Source: JBOGXF01 sp050694275
Lineage (GTDB): Bacteria; Actinomycetota; CADDZG01; WHSQ01
Assembly: GCA_050694275.1 (NCBI GenBank)
Contig: JBOGXF010000131.1
Coordinates: 1-20,872, forward strand
Length of the DNA: 20,872 nt
Reading direction: 5' to 3'
Shown here in pieces: positions 15,659-20,872 of this stretch. Positions within the stretch are counted from its first letter, which is position 1; every line of letters starts with the position of its first letter. Under the pieces are notes generated by a model. It made no database searches and was not told the DNA's origin. It saw nothing but the letters and a program-made list of their open reading frames with translations. Position numbers and translations under genes: made by a program.

Positions 15659-15730
15659 GGGCGGTTAGCTCAGCGGGAGAGCGCTCGCTTCACACGCGAG
15701 AGGTCACTGGTTCGATCCCAGTACCGCCCA
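15659..15730 (+). tRNA. tRNA-Val (anticodon CAC)
   Basis: The full cloverleaf can be folded by hand: a 7-bp acceptor stem (GGGCGGT with ACCGCCC), a D stem GCTC/GAGC, an anticodon stem CTCGC/GCGAG around the loop TTCACAC, and a T stem ACTGG/CCAGT with the loop TTCGATC. The anticodon CAC at 15691-15693 reads the valine codon GTG. The discriminator is A15730. CCA is not encoded (CAA follows), so it is added after transcription. The gene is 72 bases long with no intron. Confidence 0.97.
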
Positions 15731-15823
15731 CAACTGAAATCCCTAACTGAGGCACCGTCGCCCGCGACATGCTTGTCTTGAGCGTCGCACTGCTCTCCGC
15801 AGAGCCATCGGCGCCGTCACGTA

Positions 15824-16006
15824 TCAGTCGCAGTAGATGTAGCCGGGGGAGTAGGCGATCGTGCCCGTGTCGGGATCGATCTCCGCCGATGGCGGAACGA
15901 CGTGGCAGCCGGCACCGGAGTCGCTCGCCGACGCCGGCGCAGGGGCCACGATCCCATGCAGGAACAGCATGCAGGCGGCCACGACGAGTAGCCTTGCACG
16001 TCTCAT
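15824..16006 (-). CDS. Small exported peptide of unknown function
   Basis: This 60-residue product starts with a clear Sec signal peptide: basic MRRAR, then a hydrophobic stretch to about residue 22, then APASA with likely cleavage after Ala27. That leaves a mature peptide of about 33 residues, with two Cys (34 and 59) near its ends that could form one disulfide. The rest is Pro-, Asp- and Tyr-containing without a recognised motif. The start is well supported by a perfect AGGAGGG ribosome binding site seven bases before ATG 16006. It is divergent from the toxin-antitoxin pair. I do not recognise the family. Confidence 0.65.
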   Translation of the reverse strand: MRRARLLVVAACMLFLHGIVAPAPASASDSGAGCHVVPPSAEIDPDTGTIAYSPGYIYCD

Positions 16007-16048
16007 GTTCAGCCCTCCTGTTCGCTAGCTTGATCGAGGGCCGATTCT

Positions 16049-16067
16049 GTATGACGAATCGTGATAC
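16049..16067. promoter_or_regulatory. 19-bp near-palindrome, candidate operator of the toxin-antitoxin genes
   Basis: GTATGACGAATCGTGATAC pairs with itself at eight of nine positions around a central A; only the fifth pair (G-G) fails. It overlaps the first three bases of the TACGGT -10 box at 16065. Toxin-antitoxin operons are usually repressed by their own ribbon-helix-helix antitoxin at such sites, and this site also lies upstream of the divergent exported-peptide gene. Confidence 0.55.
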
Positions 16068-16070
16068 GGT
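16065..16070 (+). promoter_or_regulatory. -10 box of the toxin-antitoxin operon
   Basis: TACGGT fits TANNNT and ends exactly 6 nt before ATG 16077, the spacing of a leaderless transcript. No Shine-Dalgarno sequence precedes the ATG. Confidence 0.45.
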
Positions 16071-16076
16071 GCCCGC

Positions 16077-16316
16077 ATGGCTAGAGCTATCTCGGTGCGA
16101 CTGGATGATGACGCTCTTAGGGCGCTGGCGCGACTGGAGGCCACGGGGTTGAGCCGATCGCAGGCTATTCGCCAGGCCTTAGTCGATGCTGCGGAACGTT
16201 TGCGGCGGCGGGAGTCGCTGGCGGCGGAGGCAAGGGCGCTCGAAGCCGACGACGCGGATCGACAGGAGATGCTCGAGGTCGCCGCCATGATGGAGAGCCT
16301 GCGTGCGCCGGGGTGA
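16077..16316 (+). CDS. Ribbon-helix-helix antitoxin
   Basis: The 79-residue protein opens with a ribbon-helix-helix DNA-binding domain: the beta strand AISVRLDDD (4-12), a first helix to about 22, then GLSRSQAIRQALVDA as turn and second helix. The acidic, helical C-terminal half (about 46-79) should wrap and neutralise the toxin. It overlaps the downstream toxin gene by 14 bp, the usual arrangement that couples antitoxin and toxin synthesis. It probably binds the palindrome at its own promoter as a dimer. Confidence 0.85.
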   Translation: MARAISVRLDDDALRALARLEATGLSRSQAIRQALVDAAERLRRRESLAAEARALEADDADRQEMLEVAAMMESLRAPG

Positions 16317-16620
16317 TGTCTACGAGTTCCGGCCCCCGAGAGGTCGCGGTCACGAGCAACGGGGCAAGAGATACGGCGTCGTGGTTCAGGCCGACGTCTT
16401 GCTTCCGCGCTCGGTTGTGATCGTCGCCCCTACCTCGCGCAGTGCCCGGACGGCGTCATTTCGGCCAGAGATCGCGCTCGGTGAGCAGCCGACGAGGGTT
16501 CTCGTCGAGCAGCTGGGGGCCGTGGACGCGACCAGACTGGGAGATCTCGTGGGTCATGTCAGCCCCGAGGAGATGTGGGGTATCGACGAGGCGTTGCTGA
16601 CGGTTCTTGGTCTGCTCTGA
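16303..16620 (+). CDS. MazF/PemK-family toxin
   Basis: The 105-residue protein matches MazF-type endoribonucleases, which cleave mRNA at short sequences to stop growth. RRGDVYEF at the N-terminus corresponds to the conserved RGDIW strand, EQRGKRYGVVVQAD contains the Gln-Gly-Arg core, IVAPTSR is the central strand, and VLVEQLGAVDATRLG corresponds to the conserved Q-x-R-xVDxxRL region. There the usual Arg of QIRTVD is replaced by Gly (QLGAVD). The GTG start at 16303 has GGAGAG seven bases upstream and lies inside the end of the antitoxin gene. The cleavage site cannot be predicted. Confidence 0.85.
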   Translation: MRRGDVYEFRPPRGRGHEQRGKRYGVVVQADVLLPRSVVIVAPTSRSARTASFRPEIALGEQPTRVLVEQLGAVDATRLGDLVGHVSPEEMWGIDEALLTVLGLL

Positions 16621-16740
16621 TTGGGTCCCGCCGAATCTCATCTAAGCGAAATCGTGAGGCTGTCGACCAGATCGCGGTTCGCGCAGTGTTCTGCTAAGAC
16701 CACCAACACGGGCCCGCCCGAAGCCTGAGAGGATCGACCC

Positions 16741-17412
16741 ATGCGAGGGGTATTGCTCGCGCTCGCACTCGTCGCCTACAACAACTTCCGCCCGGAGTTG
16801 GGCGGGCTGGCCTACGTCGCGGCGAATCTTTCTGTTGTCGCCGTGCTGGTCGCGATCGCGCTGGGGCCTCTCGGGCTGACCCTCGAAGACATCGGGTTCA
16901 CCGGCAACCGGTTCCGGGGTGTGGTCCTGACTTCGGCGGCCGCGCTGATCCTCGTAGCTCCGCTGTTCTTGGCCGCAGCCTTCGATTCCACGGCTCGATT
17001 TGTCGCAGACGAGCGCGCCGCCGGGCTCGGAACGTCGAACATCGTCTGGCAGGCCCTCGTCCGCATCCCGCTGGGCACCGCGTTGGCCGAGGAGGTCGCG
17101 TTCAGGGGTGTGCTCTTCGCGTCTTTGGGGGACCGGAGGACTTGGGTCGCCGCGCTCGTTGCCGGCGTTGCCTTCGGGCTGTGGCACATCGCGCCCACCA
17201 TCGATCTCGTGGAGATCAACTTCCCGGGGGCAAGCGCGAGGCAGACCGGCGTGTTCGTAGTCGGCGCCGTGGTCGCGGCCACCGCGGCCGGCTTGGGCTT
17301 CGTGTGGCTGCGGTTACGAACCGGCGGCATCGCCGCTCCGTTCGCATTCCATGCGATCGTCAATTCGATGGCGCTCGTGGCCGCCGTCGTAGCCCACCGC
17401 CGGCTCGGGTGA
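16741..17412 (+). CDS. CPBP-family intramembrane metalloprotease
   Basis: The 223-residue membrane protein has about six hydrophobic segments and the CPBP (Abi/CAAX protease) motifs: motif 1 EEVAFRG with Glu117, Glu118 and Arg122, motif 2 FGLWH with His149, and motif 3 FHAIVN with His204 and Asn208. These form the metal or glutamate active site inside the membrane. Family members process prenylated or other membrane proteins, or protect bacteriocin producers; the substrate here is unknown. ATG 16741 is preceded by GAGAGGA. The 120-nt spacer after the toxin gene (16621-16740) shows no clear promoter or terminator. Confidence 0.85.
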   Translation: MRGVLLALALVAYNNFRPELGGLAYVAANLSVVAVLVAIALGPLGLTLEDIGFTGNRFRGVVLTSAAALILVAPLFLAAAFDSTARFVADERAAGLGTSNIVWQALVRIPLGTALAEEVAFRGVLFASLGDRRTWVAALVAGVAFGLWHIAPTIDLVEINFPGASARQTGVFVVGAVVAATAAGLGFVWLRLRTGGIAAPFAFHAIVNSMALVAAVVAHRRLG

Positions 17413-17498
17413 AACCAGAAATTGCCGGGAGGACCCTCCGGTTGGATGCCTAAGTGATCTAGAGGAAGTCTCTGCGGGATCGAATGGAGGGGTGGCTC

Positions 17499-18824
17499 AT
17501 GCGGAGGATCGTCTCGGTCGCGGCCGCGATCGTCTTGGGCGCCGGTCTCGCGGTGCCGGCTACCGGAGCCCCAGAGACGCGTGACGTCAAGTCCGACACC
17601 ATCAAACGGCTCGCTCAGGTGCCGATCAAGGGTGCCCAGGGCAAGGCCAACGGCTCTGACCTGGCCTTTCAGGGCGATCTCCTCGTGGCGGGAACCTATG
17701 ACGGTCTCGGGCTGTTTCGGATCCTGCGGGGCAAGCCGTATCTGAACCAGCTCTCGTTTTTCGACTGCCCCGGCTCGCAAGGGGACGTGTCGGTGTACGG
17801 CGACTACGTCTTCTATTCGATCGACTCGACGGGCTCGAACCAGGGCACGGGAGGACAATGCAACAACACCGACGACTCGGCCCTGAAGGAAGGCATCCGC
17901 ATCATCGACATCTCGAACGTGCGCGAGCCGCGCCAGGTCAAGTTCGTCGAGACGGAATGCGGCTCGCACACCCACACCATGCTTCCCAGGGGCAACAACG
18001 TTTACATCTACGTGTTGTCCTATCCCATCGTGCAGGAACCGGCGTGCAACGTCGCAAGCCATCGGAAGATCTCGGTCATCAAGGTGCCGGTGAACAACCC
18101 GGCCAAGGCCAAGATCGTGTCCACCCCGGGAGTGGCGACGACCATCGGGTGTCACGACGTCACCGTCTTCCCGTCGAAAGACCTCGCCGCCGCTGCGTGC
18201 ATCAGCGAGGGACAGATGTGGGACATCAGCGATCCGGCGAACCCCGAGATCATTGCGCGCATCTACAACCCCTCGATCAACATCTGGCACTCGGGTGCGA
18301 TCACGTGGGACGGAAAATACGCCGTCTTCGGTGACGAGTTCCTCGGTTCCATCACGGGCACGTGCACGGGTCCTCAACAGAACTCGATCGGTGCGATGTG
18401 GTTCTACGACATCTCCGATCCGACCACACCCTTGCTCGCCGGCTACTACGGGGTCCCGCGAGCCCATCCGGTGCCGAGCGGTCCCGATGAGGCTGCATAC
18501 CTCAAGTGCACGACGCACAACTACAACCTCCTGCCGATGCGGGATGGCAACAGGTATCTCGCGACCGTGGGGCTGCGCTCCTCGGGCATGACCGTCGTCG
18601 ATTTCACCGATCCCACCAGCCCACAGGAGATCGCATACTTCCAGGACGGACAGACGTTGCCGGACACATGGTCGGCGTACTGGTACAACGGTCGCGTCTA
18701 CACGAACGACAATGCCTCTTTGCTCGGGATCGGCGTGTTCGAGGTGAAGGGGACGGGCGCGGATCAGGTTCGGTACTTCGAAAAGCGCATGAACCCCCAG
18801 ACTCAGATCAAGGACCTGCGATAG
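17499..18824 (+). CDS. Secreted LVIVD-repeat beta-propeller protein
   Basis: The 441-residue product begins with a Sec signal peptide (hydrophobic from about 4 to 20, likely cleavage after ATGA at residue 24). The rest is a beta-propeller of the LVIVD type, shown by repeated phrases such as GIRIIDISN, MWDISDPANP, WFYDISDPTTP and TVVDFTDPTSP. Several blades carry His at matching places (157/159, 219, 264, 340), and there are eight Cys that may form disulfides outside the cell. ATG 17499 is preferred over the in-frame ATG at 17484 because GGAGGGG lies six bases before it and the signal peptide starts there. No enzyme activity can be assigned. It converges with the next gene, with 15 nt between. 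Confidence 0.85.
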   Translation: MRRIVSVAAAIVLGAGLAVPATGAPETRDVKSDTIKRLAQVPIKGAQGKANGSDLAFQGDLLVAGTYDGLGLFRILRGKPYLNQLSFFDCPGSQGDVSVYGDYVFYSIDSTGSNQGTGGQCNNTDDSALKEGIRIIDISNVREPRQVKFVETECGSHTHTMLPRGNNVYIYVLSYPIVQEPACNVASHRKISVIKVPVNNPAKAKIVSTPGVATTIGCHDVTVFPSKDLAAAACISEGQMWDISDPANPEIIARIYNPSINIWHSGAITWDGKYAVFGDEFLGSITGTCTGPQQNSIGAMWFYDISDPTTPLLAGYYGVPRAHPVPSGPDEAAYLKCTTHNYNLLPMRDGNRYLATVGLRSSGMTVVDFTDPTSPQEIAYFQDGQTLPDTWSAYWYNGRVYTNDNASLLGIGVFEVKGTGADQVRYFEKRMNPQTQIKDLR

Positions 18825-18839
18825 CCGCGGCGGGGGATA

Positions 18840-19295
18840 TCAGGGACCGATAAGCAACGAACCGCCGACCTCGTGCGTGCCGGGATCGAGCTTGATGGTG
18901 ACGACATCGCGTTCGGTTTCGCCCGGGGCGATCCCACCGATGTTGACGGGGATCGAGAGGTCATCGAGGCGCAGCTGAACGGTCCCCAGCCAGTGATCCT
19001 CGGTGTTGTTGGTGATCGGAACCACCATCGCGAGCCTGCCTTCCTCGGCGAGCCTTGCCCCGAGGTTGATGGCCAGACCCCCGCACAGACCCTTTTCCTC
19101 GCCGCGCCGGAGCCGAGTGGAGGTCGTTACGAGCGGCTCGCCGCGCTCCGGGATGATCACCGAGAACGGGGTCTCGGCGTTCTCACGGCAGGTGAGGATG
19201 TGGGTCAGGCCGCGGAGCGACGACGTCGCCACGGGGATCAGGAACGCCCCGAGCATCGCGAAAAGGGCGATGCGGGATCTCAGTATCGATGGCAT
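18840..19295 (-). CDS. Small exported or membrane-anchored protein, unknown function
   Basis: This 151-residue protein starts with a signal peptide or signal anchor: Arg at 6 and 8, hydrophobic 9-25. The remainder looks like an all-beta domain of alternating hydrophobic strands (for example LAMVVPITNN, GTVQLRLDDLSIPV, DVVTIKLDPG), with two Cys (36 and 70). I do not recognise the family. The frame stays open far upstream (to 20207), but only this last third has protein-like composition; the rest is antisense to the membrane GGDEF-like gene. ATG 19295 is the first start that gives a clean signal peptide. AAGGCGAG about ten bases upstream is a weak ribosome binding site. Confidence 0.65.
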   Translation of the reverse strand: MPSILRSRIALFAMLGAFLIPVATSSLRGLTHILTCRENAETPFSVIIPERGEPLVTTSTRLRRGEEKGLCGGLAINLGARLAEEGRLAMVVPITNNTEDHWLGTVQLRLDDLSIPVNIGGIAPGETERDVVTIKLDPGTHEVGGSLLIGP

Positions 19296-19337
19296 CGGGA
19301 CAAGTCTCGCCTTAGGGGCGGTTTCCGTAAAGCACCT

Positions 19338-19366
19338 TTGAGTACGGAGCCCATCTTTCGTAATAT
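19338..19366 (+). promoter_or_regulatory. Sigma-70 type promoter of the GGDEF-like gene
   Basis: TTGAGT (19338-19343) and TAATAT (19361-19366) are separated by exactly 17 nt and match the consensus at four and five positions, the best promoter in the window. The transcription start would be near 19373, only a few bases before ATG 19377. A short inverted repeat (TCCGTA 19324-19329 with TACGGA 19343-19348) overlaps the -35 box. Confidence 0.65.
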
Positions 19367-19376
19367 CCGGCGCAGT

Positions 19377-20234
19377 ATGGATAGACCACGAGGGCTGAGC
19401 TACGCACGTGCACGCCTGTTCGTGCTTCTCGCGGGGCTGGGCATCCTCGTGCTGCTGGCGGCCCTCCTCTACGTCCGCAGGGTCGATACGGTCGAGGTCG
19501 CCGCAACCCTGCTCTTCATCCCGGTCTTTGTCGCGTTCGTCTTCGGCGGGGTCCTGGGAGGGGTGGTGGCGGGTGCTCTGTCGGGTCTCGGCTACGTCGC
19601 CCTGCGCTACCCGGCCATCGAGGTGCTGGGGTTCGGGTCTCTGTTCGGGGTGATCGCCTCTCGCTTCGTGGCGTTCGTTGCGTTTGGCGGCATAGGCGGC
19701 TGGGCGAACCGCCAACTGGAGAGCTCTCTGACCAAGCTCGAGCTGTACGACCAGATCGACGACGCCACGGGTCTCTACAACGCCCGCTTCTTCGTTCAAG
19801 ACACCGACCTCGAGGTGTCGCGCTCGCAGCGATACCAGACCCTCTTCTCGATCACCGCCGTGGACTTCCCGGCCGAGGCCCTCGACCGGCTCGGCGGCCG
19901 GCAGAGGAAGGCTACGCTTCGGGAGCTCGGACGCCTGCTGCGTGAGAGCGTGCGAACCGTCGACCGCGCGATCCACGCGCGGACGGGAGATCGGCATCGC
20001 ATCGCGGTCGTGCTTCCCGAGACCGGAACCGAGGGGGCGCGCATTTTCTCCGAACGGCTCGCCGACCGCCTGCACGAATTCCTCGAGGGCAGAGGGGCAA
20101 GGCTCGACCGCGCCGCCGTCGGTCAGATCGCATTCACCTACCCGGACGAAGAGGATCGCTTGACGACGATGCGCGAAGAGTTCGCCGCAATCGAACGCGC
20201 CGAACATCCCGAAGCCACGCAGTCCCCCTCTTAA
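19377..20234 (+). CDS. Membrane protein with degenerate GGDEF domain
   Basis: The 285-residue protein has three to four hydrophobic segments between about 12 and 108, then a cytoplasmic domain that starts like a diguanylate cyclase: DDATGLYNARFF (128-139) corresponds to the usual DxLTGLYNRRYF. The later IAVVLPET (209-216) corresponds to FAVLLPET. The GGDEF active-site motif that should stand between them reads TGDRHR (203-208), so the metal- and GTP-binding residues are lost. Cyclic di-GMP synthesis is therefore unlikely; it may bind a nucleotide or act only as a membrane sensor or scaffold. ATG 19377 follows a strong promoter by ten bases, with no Shine-Dalgarno sequence. It is divergent from the exported protein at 18840-19295, separated by 81 nt. 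Confidence 0.75.
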   Translation: MDRPRGLSYARARLFVLLAGLGILVLLAALLYVRRVDTVEVAATLLFIPVFVAFVFGGVLGGVVAGALSGLGYVALRYPAIEVLGFGSLFGVIASRFVAFVAFGGIGGWANRQLESSLTKLELYDQIDDATGLYNARFFVQDTDLEVSRSQRYQTLFSITAVDFPAEALDRLGGRQRKATLRELGRLLRESVRTVDRAIHARTGDRHRIAVVLPETGTEGARIFSERLADRLHEFLEGRGARLDRAAVGQIAFTYPDEEDRLTTMREEFAAIERAEHPEATQSPS

Positions 20235-20388
20235 TTTAACCGCGAGTAGTGGACCACTTGGTGGGGTTGAGTCGTCGTTTCGTCAGTGATGCCATAGTCG
20301 GCGGGAGAAAAGTTGGGCGACGATTTTGGCCGCCATCCTCATGGACGGGGATAGGCCGCAGGGAATGAGGCAGCTTCTACGGCACGCG
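20235..20388. other. Intergenic stretch without a supported gene
   Basis: This spacer is less GC-rich than its surroundings and begins with the AT-rich string TTAATTTAA at the stop of the GGDEF-like gene. AGTGGACCACT (near 20247-20257) is a short odd palindrome. No terminator hairpin, tRNA or good open frame was seen. Confidence 0.5.
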
Positions 20389-20394
20389 TAGACT
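20389..20394 (+). promoter_or_regulatory. -10 box for the gene at 20401
   Basis: TAGACT ends 6 nt before ATG 20401, the same hexamer, next base and spacing as in front of uvrB. It sits within an odd palindrome GTAGACTCTAC (20388-20398). No Shine-Dalgarno sequence precedes the ATG. Confidence 0.45.
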
Positions 20395-20400
20395 CTACGA

Positions 20401-20826
20401 ATGTGGCCGTGGCCGTGGGGGTCGAGAAAGTACGGTCTCAACAAATTGCTTCGAGAAGTCGATGCTGATGAAGTCGAGGCAGCCAAGAGCGAGTCCGAAA
20501 AACATCCCTCGGGACAACACGCATCAGGCGAACCTACGTCCCTTGTGTACAAGAAACTCACGTACACCGAGCAGAACTATCTATGGGTGCTGCTCTATAG
20601 GCATATGAGGCGCGGGCAGATCAGCCCGGATCACCTTCGGCGAATGCGCGATGTCGACCTCGAGTACATCGCGGGCTCTATCCATCTCGATCTCGATAAG
20701 GATGTAGAGGCAAAACTCCAAGGCAACATCGCACGAGCCACTCGCGAGTTGAGCCGCCGGTACGCCGTTCGCACAGGGATGGCGGTTACCGCCTTCGCAG
20801 TTTTCTTGGCACTTCTCACGCGATAA
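20401..20826 (+). CDS. Uncharacterised protein with C-terminal membrane segment
   Basis: The 141-residue product starts with a Trp/Pro-rich MWPWPWG, has a charged helical region (about 12-45), a central part with Tyr-rich YTEQNYLWVLLYRHMRRG, and ends with one hydrophobic segment (about 124-139) after an Arg-rich helix. That pattern suggests a tail-anchored protein with its bulk in the cytoplasm. Codon use is less GC-biased at third positions than in the housekeeping genes here (for example AAA, ACA, CTA and ATA-type codons), which may point to recent transfer. I do not recognise the family. The gene is complete; the last 46 bases of the window hold nothing that can be called. Confidence 0.6.
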   Translation: MWPWPWGSRKYGLNKLLREVDADEVEAAKSESEKHPSGQHASGEPTSLVYKKLTYTEQNYLWVLLYRHMRRGQISPDHLRRMRDVDLEYIAGSIHLDLDKDVEAKLQGNIARATRELSRRYAVRTGMAVTAFAVFLALLTR

Positions 20827-20872
20827 GCCCGTCGCGTCGATGAAAACGCGTGCGTATCTGCCGAACGGGGAG

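Noticed and set aside
16812..18518. Minus-strand open frame of 568 codons against the CPBP and LVIVD genes
   Set aside because: Both plus-strand genes have family motifs, ribosome binding sites and membrane or signal segments; the antisense product has none.
19296..20207. Upstream two thirds of the minus-strand frame ending at 18840
   Set aside because: It is antisense to the GGDEF-like gene and lacks protein-like features; the signal peptide marks the true start at 19295.
1..20872. CRISPR array, insertion sequence or prophage genes
   Set aside because: No regularly spaced direct repeats, transposase, integrase or phage structural genes were seen.

Overview
The window looks like chromosomal DNA of a high-GC actinobacterium (Actinomycetota), probably an uncultured or deeply branching one. 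The reasons are strong GC bias at third codon positions, tight head-to-tail genes, GTG starts, hairpin terminators without U-tracts, and several start codons only 6-10 nt behind a TANNNT -10 box (leaderless-type starts). The order rpsA-coaE-uvrB-uvrA matches the Mycobacterium tuberculosis order (Rv1630, Rv1631, Rv1633, Rv1638). The exact class cannot be fixed by eye.

Layout. 1-5688 (+): a five-gene likely operon with ribosomal protein S1 (very long acidic tail), dephospho-CoA kinase, a HAD-like hydrolase with an altered motif I, a soluble GAF histidine kinase with no response regulator beside it, and an amidase. It ends at a strong hairpin shared with the convergent 5723-6637 (-), a solitary AbiEi-type winged helix fused to a DUF559/Vsr-like nuclease domain. 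A perfect 20-bp palindrome lies between that gene and divergent uvrB (6798-8798 +). A lipoprotein beta-propeller and a class V aminotransferase-fold PLP enzyme follow on the minus strand, then uvrA (11371-14310 +). The 3' end of uvrA overlaps a convergent patatin-like phospholipase (14266-15546 -).

15547-16620 is the most accessory-looking part: a 12-bp inverted repeat, tRNA-Val(CAC), a 60-residue exported peptide, and a ribbon-helix-helix/MazF toxin-antitoxin pair with a 19-bp near-palindrome over its -10 box. After it come a CPBP-family membrane protease, a secreted LVIVD-type propeller, a small exported protein (-), a divergent membrane protein with a degenerate GGDEF domain, and an unrecognised protein with one C-terminal membrane segment (20401-20826).

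Working together: UvrA and UvrB form the damage-recognition half of nucleotide excision repair but have separate promoters here, and no uvrC is in the window. S1 and CoaE are housekeeping. No CRISPR array, insertion sequence, integrase or prophage gene was seen. The strongest leads are the two operator-like palindromes beside DNA-binding genes, the solitary AbiEi-nuclease fusion, the degenerate GGDEF protein and the leaderless promoter pattern.
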